A DNA stretch of 5,987 nucleotides from Pseudomonadota bacterium. Lineage in GTDB: Bacteria; Pseudomonadota; Alphaproteobacteria; Caulobacterales; Aquidulcibacteraceae. The notes under the pieces are model-generated. The model had not been told where the DNA came from. It was given only the letters and a program-made list of their open reading frames with translations, and ran no database searches. The translations under genes and the position numbers were made by a program. The stretch lies in assembly GCA_023461135.1 (NCBI GenBank), contig JAEWNX010000145.1, positions 1 through 5,987 of the forward strand, read 5' to 3'. Shown here one piece after another: positions 1 to 5,983 of this stretch; the stretch's first letter is position 1, and every line of letters begins with the position of its first letter.

Positions 1-1
1 G

Positions 2-67
2 GTTAAGGCGCCGCGCCCCGAGAAGAAGGGCAAGCCGGATCTCGTGCTCGTGGAGGGCGGCGCGTGA
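2..67 (+). CDS. C-terminal fragment of upstream gene, probably HfsA/Wzc-like co-polymerase (partial)
   Basis: An open frame enters from the left edge and ends at TGA 65-67, giving the last 21 residues of a protein: a basic stretch (KAPRPEKKGKPD) followed by LVLVEGGA. The fragment is too short to identify by homology. It overlaps the start of the next gene in a GTGA, which means the two are cotranscribed and probably translationally coupled. In the Caulobacter hfs locus the gene before hfsB is hfsA, an inner-membrane Wzc-like polysaccharide co-polymerase that sets chain length. A short charged cytoplasmic tail would fit that topology. The hfsA assignment rests only on synteny. That a gene ends here is well supported by the overlap and by the ribosome binding site that lies inside this fragment. 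Confidence 0.6.
   Translation, partial: VKAPRPEKKGKPDLVLVEGGA
52..57 (+). promoter_or_regulatory. Shine-Dalgarno site for the hfsB-like gene
   Basis: GGAGGG lies 6 bases before the GTG at 64, inside the end of the preceding gene. This strong site decides the GTG start at 64 and fits coupled translation through the GTGA overlap. Confidence 0.7.
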
Positions 68-753
68 GCGGAGCGCCGGCTTTCTCCGTCGATGGCGTGC
101 TCGATGCGCTGAAGGCGCAGCGGACGCGCGCAACGGGCGGCGGACGCACGCTGTTGTTGGTTTCGGCGCGGCGCGGCGAAGGCGTGACGATCGTAGCGCG
201 CGCTGTGGCGGAAGCGGCGGGGCCAGGCGCGGTCTATGCCGTCGATCTCGACTTGAAGCGCAACGGCTTGGCGAAGGCGCTCTGCGAAACGGCGCCGTTG
301 GGGCCGAAGATCGACGGACGCCTGGATGGCGTGTCGTTCTATAGCGTGCGCGGGCCGGGCAATGTTGCGATGCGCGAGGTCACGCCGGCGTTTTCATACC
401 ACCGCGTTGGCCGCTCGCTCGTGCATGCGGGCGTGTTCGATGCGCGCCTGTTGCCGCGCAGCGCGCGTGTCGCGGTCTCGGCGCGGCCGGATTACTGGAA
501 TGCGGCGCGTGCGGGCGGCGCGACCGTTATTATCGACGCACCGGCGCTGGAGCGAAGCCAAGTCGCGCTGCGCGTGGCGGCGCACATGGACGGCGTCGTG
601 CTTGTTGTCGGCGCGGACGCTGGCGCAGCGCCCGCCGCGATCGCCGCGAAGGCGGCGCTTGTGAACGCCGGCGCCAATATGATCGGCCTTGTCTATGCAG
701 GCGCGGATGCGCCGGTGATGGCGATGGAGCGCCTGCTGCGTCAGGCCGGCTGA
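64..753 (+). CDS. hfsB: HfsB-like CpsD/CapB-family ATPase, probable pseudokinase
   Basis: This 229-residue cytoplasmic protein resembles the ATPase/tyrosine-kinase half of Wzc-type polysaccharide co-polymerases (CpsD/CapB family), which partners a separate membrane subunit. Visible signs are a TLLLVSARRGEGVT phosphate-loop-like segment (29-42), a Walker A'-like VYAVDLDLKR (57-66), a Walker B-like VIIDAP (155-160), then HMDGVVLVVGADAG and a C-terminal NAGANMIGLVYAG (201-213), all in the family order. The usual Walker A lysine is valine (V41), and the C-terminus (MERLLRQAG) has no tyrosine cluster, so normal kinase activity and autophosphorylation look unlikely. The GTG start is supported by GGAGGG 6 bases upstream and a 4-base overlap with the preceding gene. 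The 3' end overlaps the convergent glycosyltransferase gene by 13 bases. The family call is strong. The hfsB name depends on the synteny with hfsE-F-G-H opposite it. A generic CpsD-like EPS protein is the alternative. Confidence 0.78.
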   Translation: MSGAPAFSVDGVLDALKAQRTRATGGGRTLLLVSARRGEGVTIVARAVAEAAGPGAVYAVDLDLKRNGLAKALCETAPLGPKIDGRLDGVSFYSVRGPGNVAMREVTPAFSYHRVGRSLVHAGVFDARLLPRSARVAVSARPDYWNAARAGGATVIIDAPALERSQVALRVAAHMDGVVLVVGADAGAAPAAIAAKAALVNAGANMIGLVYAGADAPVMAMERLLRQAG

Positions 754-1652
754 TTGAGGAGCGCTTCGCCGTAGAAGCGCTGCTCGAAGAACCAGAACAC
801 CTTGCCGGCGCCGCGCGCGGCCTGGTCGAGCAAAGCCAGCGCATGCTGTTTCGACGCGGCCGCGACCAGCGCGCTCGCCGTGGCGAACAACAGGGCCTGC
901 GCCGCGCCGGCGCTCATGTGACGCGCCAGCCGCGCGTAATTGCGCGCCGTCCAGGCCGTCTCGCATGGACCCTGGCCGTATGCGAAGGCGCGCTTGAGCC
1001 CGTGCGTCAGACGCGTGCGCTCGGGGCCGAGGTGTTCAACCACGACAGCGTCCGCGGCCCAGGCGAACGTCGCGCCCGCTTCGCGCCAAGCGGCGAACAG
1101 CGCATCGTCTTCGCCGCCGGTTTGGTCCGCGCGCGGATCGAAGGCGATCGCTTCGCCGAACATCGCGCGGGGCTGCAGGGAGTTTCCGATTCCGTATGCG
1201 CGGTTGCAAAGGCCGCTGCGGAGCGAGCCGGTGCGTGAGTACAGGTCCTCGAAGAATGCTGCGTTTGGCGCATTGGCGAGGGCCTGCGCACGCACCGGGC
1301 CGAAGACGCTCTGTGCGCCGGTCTGCTTGCGCACCGCGACGAGCGCGGCGAGCCAATGCGGCGAAGCTTCCTCATCGTCGTCAAGCCACGCAACGAGCTC
1401 GCCGCGCGCCAGCGCGAGCGCGACGTTGCGCGCCTGCGCCACGCCAGGTTTGGGCGCGTGCGCCCAGCGGAAGGGAAACGGCGCCTCGGCGTCGAGCGCG
1501 CGCATGGCGTCGAGCGCGGAGCCCTCGGGGGAATTGTCGATGGCGACGAGTTCGACGCCTTCGACGCCCTGTTGGCGAAACACGCTGTGCGCGGCGCGGA
1601 TGAAAGAGTCCGGCCGGCGGAAGGTTGGGATGAGAACGCTGACCTTGATCAT
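741..1652 (-). CDS. Family 2 glycosyltransferase (HfsL-like candidate)
   Basis: This 303-residue GT-A fold glycosyltransferase of family GT2 would act on the cytoplasmic face to add a sugar to the lipid-linked repeat unit. It opens with the nucleotide-binding strand KVSVLIPTFRRPDSF (3-17), then VAIDNS (36-41). It has a DxD-type metal/nucleotide motif WLDDDEE (89-95) and an ED-type catalytic motif TGGEDDALF (178-186). The tail has a hydrophobic stretch (about 249-267) that could be a membrane-associated helix. The frame is open far upstream, but the start is set at ATG 1652 because the fold begins there, GGAGG lies 5 bases upstream, and it overlaps the hfsH stop as ATGA. It is the last gene of the minus-strand run and ends inside the 3' end of hfsB. 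In Caulobacter the holdfast GT2 enzymes are HfsG and HfsL, so an HfsL equivalent is plausible but unproven, and the donor sugar cannot be read from sequence. Confidence 0.85.
   Translation of the reverse strand: MIKVSVLIPTFRRPDSFIRAAHSVFRQQGVEGVELVAIDNSPEGSALDAMRALDAEAPFPFRWAHAPKPGVAQARNVALALARGELVAWLDDDEEASPHWLAALVAVRKQTGAQSVFGPVRAQALANAPNAAFFEDLYSRTGSLRSGLCNRAYGIGNSLQPRAMFGEAIAFDPRADQTGGEDDALFAAWREAGATFAWAADAVVVEHLGPERTRLTHGLKRAFAYGQGPCETAWTARNYARLARHMSAGAAQALLFATASALVAAASKQHALALLDQAARGAGKVFWFFEQRFYGEALLNQPA
754..787. other. Imperfect hairpin just past the hfsB stop
   Basis: Bases 760-767 (AGCGCTTC) pair perfectly with 774-781 (GAAGCGCT) around a 6-base loop (GCCGTA). The stem continues past a single G-G mismatch (759/782) with GAG 756-758 against CTC 783-785, then a wobble pair and an A-T pair. 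It starts directly after the hfsB TGA. On the other strand it lies within the last codons of the glycosyltransferase (EQRFYGEALL). No U-tract follows on either strand, so it is not a standard intrinsic terminator. It could protect mRNA 3' ends or pause polymerase between converging units, or it could be a by-product of GC-rich coding sequence. Confidence 0.35.
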
Positions 1653-2407
1653 GCGAGCCTCCGCTCCAATGCTGCGGTCACGGGGAGCACGGTGAAGCCG
1701 AGCTGGTGCGCGTCCCGAAGCATTGCATCGAGATCGGCGCCGCGCGTGCCCCAGGGCGACGGCGCGCCGGCGATATCGTGCGTAAAGGCGATGAGCCAGG
1801 CCTTGCGCTTGGCCGCGCGCTGCAGCGCGGCGTGCGCGTGCTCGAACCAGTTGTCGCCGAACAGCGGGAAGGCGTGCAATTGTGCAAGATCGGCGTGGCC
1901 ATGGTTGAGGCCCGGCAGGATGCCGCGTGCGCTGGCAAAGCGCGGCGGCAGACCATCCTTCAGAAGGTTTGTGGTTTCGCCGTACGGATAGGCGTGCGCG
2001 CGCGGAGAACGTGCGCCCATGCGCGTCAAGGCGTCGCGGTTCGTGGCGAGATCCTCGAGCGAGGTGAAGACGTCGTTCCGCGCGGCGTCGCGGTGTGCGT
2101 AGCTGTGGCAACCGATTTCATGGCCGGCGGCGACGAGGCGCCGAATGTCGGCGGGACCGAAATTGGGTCCGCATGGGCCGTTCGTCTCGGACATGCCGGC
2201 GCTTGCGTAATATGTGCCGCGCGCGCCGTGGCTTTCGAGGATGCGCGCGCCTTCTTGCGCCGCCGAGACGGGGAAGTCGTCGAAGGTGATGGAGAGAAGC
2301 GGCGTATCGAACGCGAGCCGGGCGGGCTTCGAAGCGCGCCATTGCGTCATGCGGCGGCGCACCTTGCTGGCGAGATCGCGCGGCGGCGCGTAGGCTTCGA
2401 GCGTCAT
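1649..2407 (-). CDS. hfsH: Polysaccharide deacetylase, CE4/NodB fold (HfsH-like)
   Basis: This 252-residue carbohydrate esterase family 4 enzyme would remove acetyl groups from N-acetylhexosamine residues of the growing polysaccharide. In Caulobacter holdfast, this deacetylation governs adhesiveness and surface retention. Motif 1 is SITFDDFP, with D43 the likely catalytic base and D44 a metal ligand. Motif 2 is HSYAH, with H101 and H105 as metal ligands. Motif 3 is AYPYGE (139-144), the IcaB/PgaB-like form rather than RPPYG. The late catalytic histidine is in FTHD (H210). All key residues are present, so it should be active. No signal peptide is visible, which fits cytoplasmic action on lipid-linked intermediates. 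The frame is open well upstream, but ATG 2407 is chosen because it overlaps the hfsG stop as ATGA and has GGAG 8 bases before it. The family call is firm. The hfsH name adds the hfsG-H order. Confidence 0.88.
   Translation of the reverse strand: MTLEAYAPPRDLASKVRRRMTQWRASKPARLAFDTPLLSITFDDFPVSAAQEGARILESHGARGTYYASAGMSETNGPCGPNFGPADIRRLVAAGHEIGCHSYAHRDAARNDVFTSLEDLATNRDALTRMGARSPRAHAYPYGETTNLLKDGLPPRFASARGILPGLNHGHADLAQLHAFPLFGDNWFEHAHAALQRAAKRKAWLIAFTHDIAGAPSPWGTRGADLDAMLRDAHQLGFTVLPVTAALERRLA
1658..1662 (-). promoter_or_regulatory. Shine-Dalgarno site for the second GT2 gene
   Basis: The minus strand reads GGAGG here, 5 bases before the ATG at 1652 and within the last codons of hfsH. It decides the start of the downstream gene against the much longer open frame. 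Confidence 0.65.
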
Positions 2408-3333
2408 GCGAGGTGCTCCGCGAAATGTGAGGCGCGATAGAGCTTGAACGCGGCGCGCCGGAGCGGCATCGGGGCAAGACCCACTCTGTCGGCGGCCAGC
2501 CATGCTGTAAGACGGCGCACCGCGCTGCGTGCAGGCGCAGCCCTCAGCGCAAGTGCGGCGCGGTAGGCGGCGAAGCGGCGCACGGCGCGGGGATGTTTTT
2601 GCGCGAGGCGCGCGAAGTTGGGGCCTGCCTCGGCGCTCTTGCGCATCAGTGTGGCGACATCGTCGAGGCCGGCGTGCGAGGCGGGATTGTCGACGTGGAG
2701 GATGTGTGCGCGCTTGGCGGCTGAGAGGGCCCAGTCGGTGTCCTCGAAGCCCCAGCCGGTGAAGCAGGCGTCGAACGGATGCGCAGCGAGGAAGTCGCGG
2801 CGCACGGCGAGATTGGCCGAGGCGGTGGATTGCGCGGGCTTGAGCGCTCGCGCTTGCGCCGGCGCGCAATCGGAACGCGCGAACAAATTGTGATGGAGGG
2901 CGGTGTCCGCATCGGCGCGCGCGTGGCGGACCGAAAGCCCGCCGAACGCAACGCGGGGACGCTGCGTGGACAGCACGCCAAGCCAGATCGCCAGGAAGCG
3001 CGGCGAGTCCGGGATCATGTCGGCGTCGAGGAAGAGGACGTATTCGCCGCGGGCTTCGGCGATCAGCCGATTGCGTGCCGCGGCGCGGCCGCGATTCTTG
3101 CTCCAGACAATGATGCGCGCGGGCGCGTTGACGCGCTCGGCGGCTGCGATGACGTTGGAGAGCAGCGACGCGGAAGCCGAGCCGTCGTCGATGAGGATGA
3201 ACTCGATGCCGGCAGGCGCATTCGCAACGCGCGCGAGCAGCGCGGACGGATCGTGACGGTGGAACGGCGTGAGGACGCTGAGACGCGGCGCGTCTGCGTC
3301 GGGGCCGATGGCGATGATGGATTCAGCGTGCAT
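2404..3333 (-). CDS. hfsG: Family 2 glycosyltransferase (HfsG-like)
   Basis: This 309-residue GT2 glycosyltransferase with a GT-A fold probably transfers a nucleotide-sugar unit onto the undecaprenyl-linked oligosaccharide in the cytoplasm. It shows the opening strand RLSVLTPFHRHD (17-28), FILIDDGS (45-52), SKNRGRAAARN (78-88), the DxD motif VLFLDADM (99-106), and a galactosyltransferase-like C-terminal motif FTGWGFEDTDWALS (191-204). NPASHAG (216-222) supplies the usual late histidine. The C-terminal 80 or so residues are Arg/Ala-rich and basic, suitable for peripheral membrane contact. It lies between the flippase and the deacetylase, exactly the hfsF-G-H order of Caulobacter, and that is the basis for the name. 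It overlaps hfsF by 11 bases. No clear ribosome binding site precedes ATG 3333, so translation may depend on ribosomes ending hfsF. The donor sugar is not determinable. Confidence 0.86.
   Translation of the reverse strand: MHAESIIAIGPDADAPRLSVLTPFHRHDPSALLARVANAPAGIEFILIDDGSASASLLSNVIAAAERVNAPARIIVWSKNRGRAAARNRLIAEARGEYVLFLDADMIPDSPRFLAIWLGVLSTQRPRVAFGGLSVRHARADADTALHHNLFARSDCAPAQARALKPAQSTASANLAVRRDFLAAHPFDACFTGWGFEDTDWALSAAKRAHILHVDNPASHAGLDDVATLMRKSAEAGPNFARLAQKHPRAVRRFAAYRAALALRAAPARSAVRRLTAWLAADRVGLAPMPLRRAAFKLYRASHFAEHLA
2416..2419 (-). promoter_or_regulatory. Shine-Dalgarno site for the hfsH-like gene
   Basis: The minus strand reads GGAG here, 8 bases before the ATG at 2407 and inside the end of the hfsG-like gene. 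It supports this start for the deacetylase. Confidence 0.5.
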
Positions 3334-4780
3334 GGGTTTGCTCGGCGAATGGGAGATAACGTGCGCCGAAGCGCAGGAGGCCGGCGTCGATGGCGGAGCG
3401 GATGTCGGCGACGTTCAGGGCGAAGGCGGCGAGCGCGTACGTGGCGACGCCGATGGTGACTTGGAGGGCCAGATCACCGGGCGTGACGACGAGGGCGATG
3501 GCCATGATCGCTGTTGCAGCGGCGGCGCGTGCGAGTGCGGCGAGCGGAAGCGGCAGAGTGAGCAGGCCGCGGCCGGCGAGAATGAGGACGAGACTGCCGA
3601 TGCCGGCGCCGGCAGCCGCGGCGATCGCGGCGCCAGTCGCGCCGTGTGTGGCCGAGAGCGTTGCGGTGAGGGTGAGTTGCACAGCGCCCGGGATCAGCAT
3701 GACCAGCGCGCGCACGCCAGTGCGGCGCGTGAGTTGGAAAGCTTCGGAGAGATAATAGAGGTTGAAGCCGCTCGCGAGAGCAGCGACCGCGAGCCAAGGC
3801 AGCGCGCGCGCTGCTTCGGCGCTGAGCGCTTCGCCCACGAGCAGAGCGCTGAGCGGCGCGGCGACGAAGGCAAGGCCGAGCGCCGCGGGGAACGCGATGG
3901 CGGCCATCAGCGTGACGCCGTTGCGCGCCGGTTCGCGCACGGCGCTCGCGCCTTTCTCTTCGTACGCGGCGAGAAGAAGCGGCGACATCGCGGCGCCGGC
4001 TGCTATGAAGAGCAAATCGAGCGGACGCGCGAGCCCGAAGGCGGCGGCGTAGGCGCCGACTTCGCTCGCGCCGGCTTGGGCCGCGAGGATGACGCGCGCG
4101 ACGGTTTGCACGCCGAGGTCGATGGCGAGCGCGAGCGCGAGCGGCGCGCCGTAGGAGGCGTAGGAAGCCGCTCGGTTGGCTGAAGCTGCGCCACCCTGTG
4201 CTTCGCTGAAGAGACGCGGCGCGTCGATGAAGAGAACGAGGACGCCCGCGAGCAGGAGGCCGCCGAAGGGCGCGGCGGCGCCGAGGTCGAAGCGCACCAG
4301 GAGCGCGACGCCGAGGGCAAAGCCGATGAGGAGGTAAGCCGTCTCGAAAGCAGCGTAGCGGCCGACGTCCAGCGCGGCGCGATCACTTTCGCGCGCGATG
4401 CGTATGATGAAGCGCAGGACAGCCGCGCCCGCAGCGAAAATGCAGAGCGCGAGCAGGTTGTCGGCGAGGCCGAAAAAGCTCAGCAGTGCGGCGGTGGCGA
4501 TAAGCACGGCGACGCAGAGGCCAAGCGCCAGCGTCAGCAGAGTGGCGAAATGATCCGCGAGCCGCCCCTCAGCACGCGCAGCCGGCAGGAAACGGAACGC
4601 CGCCGCTTCGGCCCAGGTGAATAGTAGCGTATGCGCGAGCATCGAGGCCGAAAGCGCGATCGCATACTGGCCGAACTCTTCGGCGCTCATCAGGCGCGTG
4701 AACGCGGCGATCGCGCCGAGCCCGACCAGGGCCTGCGCGATCTGCAAGGGCGCCAGGGAGAGGGCGCGGCCGACCTTCAC
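3323..4780 (-). CDS. hfsF: Wzx-type polysaccharide flippase (HfsF-like)
   Basis: This 485-residue inner-membrane protein of the MOP/Wzx (oligosaccharide flippase) superfamily would move the undecaprenyl-linked repeat unit from cytoplasm to periplasm. The N-terminal signature IAQALVGLGAIAAFTRLMSAEEFGQYAIALS (14-44) is typical of Wzx proteins. About 12 to 14 hydrophobic segments follow, for example near 46-62, 79-103, 109-127, 146-163, 172-186, 211-220, 287-316, 326-344, 356-375, 381-402, 416-432 and 440-456. Length and topology fit the family. The start is a GTG at 4780 that overlaps the hfsE stop as GTGA; only a weak AAGG lies upstream. The 3' end overlaps hfsG by 11 bases. Its position directly after an initiating sugar transferase and before HfsG matches hfsE-F-G. 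The exact substrate cannot be inferred from sequence. Confidence 0.88.
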   Translation of the reverse strand: MKVGRALSLAPLQIAQALVGLGAIAAFTRLMSAEEFGQYAIALSASMLAHTLLFTWAEAAAFRFLPAARAEGRLADHFATLLTLALGLCVAVLIATAALLSFFGLADNLLALCIFAAGAAVLRFIIRIARESDRAALDVGRYAAFETAYLLIGFALGVALLVRFDLGAAAPFGGLLLAGVLVLFIDAPRLFSEAQGGAASANRAASYASYGAPLALALAIDLGVQTVARVILAAQAGASEVGAYAAAFGLARPLDLLFIAAGAAMSPLLLAAYEEKGASAVREPARNGVTLMAAIAFPAALGLAFVAAPLSALLVGEALSAEAARALPWLAVAALASGFNLYYLSEAFQLTRRTGVRALVMLIPGAVQLTLTATLSATHGATGAAIAAAAGAGIGSLVLILAGRGLLTLPLPLAALARAAAATAIMAIALVVTPGDLALQVTIGVATYALAAFALNVADIRSAIDAGLLRFGARYLPFAEQTHAR

Positions 4781-5841
4781 CGGGTGGCCTTGTCGTCGCC
4801 GAACAGGACTGACGCTGTGCGCAGGAGAATTTGCAGGTCGAGCCAGAGCGAAGCGCGCGCGACGTATTCGAGATCGTAGCGCACACGGCGGCGCACGGCG
4901 GCGGGCGTCTCGATGGGGCCGCGCGAGCCGTTCACTTGCGCCCAGCCGGTGATGCCCGGCTTCACGCGATGGCGGTGCGCGTACTCGGCCATGATGTCCT
5001 GCAGGTCGCGTTCGGCGGCCTTCATGCCGACCGCGTGCGGACGCGGGCCGACGAGGCTCATGTCTCCTTTGAGCACGTTGTAGAGCTGCGGCAGTTCGTC
5101 GAGGCTGGTGCGGCGCAGGAAGGCGCCGATGCGGGTGATGCGCGGATCGTTCGGGCAGACCTGGCGCAGCGGCGCATCCGGATCGTGGCGCATGCTGCGG
5201 AATTTCAGCAGCGTGATGACGCGGTTGTTGAAGCCGTGGCGGCGCTGGCGGTAGAGGACCGGGCCGCGGCTATCGAGCTTCACGGCGAGCGCGATGACGA
5301 GCATCGGCAGCGCGAACGCGACCAGCAGCAGCGAGGCGAGCACGAGGTCCTGCGCGCGTTTGATCAGCGCGCGCGTATGGTTGTGCGGGCGGCCGGAAAC
5401 GCAGGCGAGCGCCGCCCCCGCAAAGCGGTTGGCTCCGCGGCCGCGCACGGCGAGCGTGTCGACATCCAGCAGGAGATCGACGCGATTTGGGATGACGCGC
5501 AGGCGCTGGATGATGTCTTTGACGCGCGTTTCGGCCTTTTGCGTCACGGTGATGACGATGCGGTCGACGTGCGGCAGCCCTTCCCAGGCGAACAGGTCGT
5601 CGATATTGCCGCCGACCGGCGTTGCGCCGACGGCGTGAGGCGCGCGCTGCAGGCGAGCTTCGACGACCGCGATGACACGTGCTTCGCCGGATTTAGTGAC
5701 GCGCGCGGCGACGCGTTCGGCAGCGTCCGTGGCGCCGACGAGCACGATGGTTTCCGAGAAGACGCCGGCGCGGTGCGCGGCGCGCGTCCCCCCGGCGCTG
5801 GCCGCGGGCACGCCGGCGCGCCGCATGGCGGCGAACGGCAT
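4777..5841 (-). CDS. hfsE: Undecaprenyl-phosphate sugar phosphotransferase (HfsE-like), 5' end incomplete
   Basis: This is the initiating enzyme, which transfers hexose-1-phosphate from a UDP-sugar to undecaprenyl phosphate at the inner membrane. From the ATG at 5841 it has 354 residues: a Rossmann-like CoA-binding-type domain ([15 protein letters not shown], from 31), a hydrophobic helix (165-187), then the bacterial sugar transferase domain with [14 protein letters not shown] (193-206), KFRSM (213-217), [26 protein letters not shown] (244-269) and [13 protein letters not shown] (293-305). The HGFNN and [10 protein letters not shown] wording matches the WcaJ-type, glucose-preferring branch. 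The 5841 ATG is probably not the true start: no ribosome binding site precedes it, the frame stays open to 5970, and the added residues include a membrane helix (GGLAIGVILGLGIAAAF). An in-frame TAG at 5971-5973 then blocks it. The usual family N-terminus of several membrane helices is therefore missing, disrupted, or beyond the edge. The catalytic half is complete. Confidence 0.88.
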   Translation of the reverse strand: MPFAAMRRAGVPAASAGGTRAAHRAGVFSETIVLVGATDAAERVAARVTKSGEARVIAVVEARLQRAPHAVGATPVGGNIDDLFAWEGLPHVDRIVITVTQKAETRVKDIIQRLRVIPNRVDLLLDVDTLAVRGRGANRFAGAALACVSGRPHNHTRALIKRAQDLVLASLLLVAFALPMLVIALAVKLDSRGPVLYRQRRHGFNNRVITLLKFRSMRHDPDAPLRQVCPNDPRITRIGAFLRRTSLDELPQLYNVLKGDMSLVGPRPHAVGMKAAERDLQDIMAEYAHRHRVKPGITGWAQVNGSRGPIETPAAVRRRVRYDLEYVARASLWLDLQILLRTASVLFGDDKATR

Positions 5842-5970
5842 TGTCGCGGAAAGTGCAGCAGCGCTGCGCGCATCCGGCGCGAACGCCGCCGCGATGCCGA
5901 GACCGAGGATGACGCCAATGGCCAGACCGCCAATGCTGCGTTCGGCGCGCCTGCGGGCCCGGGTGGGGGG
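5842..5970 (-). other. Likely 5' coding extension of the hfsE-like gene with a membrane helix
   Basis: The hfsE frame remains open for 43 more codons: a basic segment (PPTRARRRAERS) followed by GGLAIGVILGLGIAAAFAPD, a clear membrane helix with positive charges on its cytoplasmic side. There is no ATG, GTG or TTG in this stretch, so translation must start upstream, beyond the TAG at 5971-5973, or at a rare codon such as ATT at 5934. It is probably genuine coding sequence whose true upstream part is not readable here. Confidence 0.55.
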
Positions 5971-5983
5971 CTAGGGGGCGGGG
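5961..5983 (+). repeat. G-rich tract with four G-runs (quadruplex-capable)
   Basis: Four G-runs (5961-5963, 5965-5970, 5974-5978, 5980-5983) are separated by loops of 1, 3 and 1 bases, meeting the usual G-quadruplex motif on the plus strand. The tract coincides with the in-frame TAG that breaks the hfsE frame and lies at the very end of the window. It may be a real structural element, a naturally G/C-rich coding stretch, or a poorly resolved sequence end. Confidence 0.5.

Noticed and set aside
741..790. Intrinsic terminator between the convergent genes
   Set aside because: A hairpin is present, but no U-rich tract follows it on either strand, so it is listed only as a structural element.
394..966. 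Minus-strand open frame antisense to hfsB and crossing the junction
   Set aside because: Arg/Ala-rich product without family features. It crosses two well-supported genes and is a typical GC-rich shadow frame.
1653..2111. Upstream open extension of the second GT2 gene
   Set aside because: The translation before MIKVSVLIPTF is Arg-rich and low in structure. The family fold, a good ribosome binding site and the ATGA overlap all place the start at 1652.
2408..2869. Upstream open extension of the deacetylase gene
   Set aside because: It is Arg/Ala-rich sequence in the shadow of hfsG. The ATG at 2407 overlaps the hfsG stop and has GGAG upstream.
2779..3459. Plus-strand open frame of 226 codons antisense to the hfsG-like gene
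   Set aside because: Very Arg/Glu/Gly-rich product with no recognisable motif. The opposite strand holds an intact GT2 with DxD and GWGFED motifs.
3269..4183. Long plus-strand open frame of 304 codons antisense to the flippase
   Set aside because: Its product is dominated by Gly, Arg, Glu and Ala with no domain or hydrophobic core, as expected for the antisense frame of a GC-rich membrane-protein gene. The flippase frame opposite has a clear family signature.
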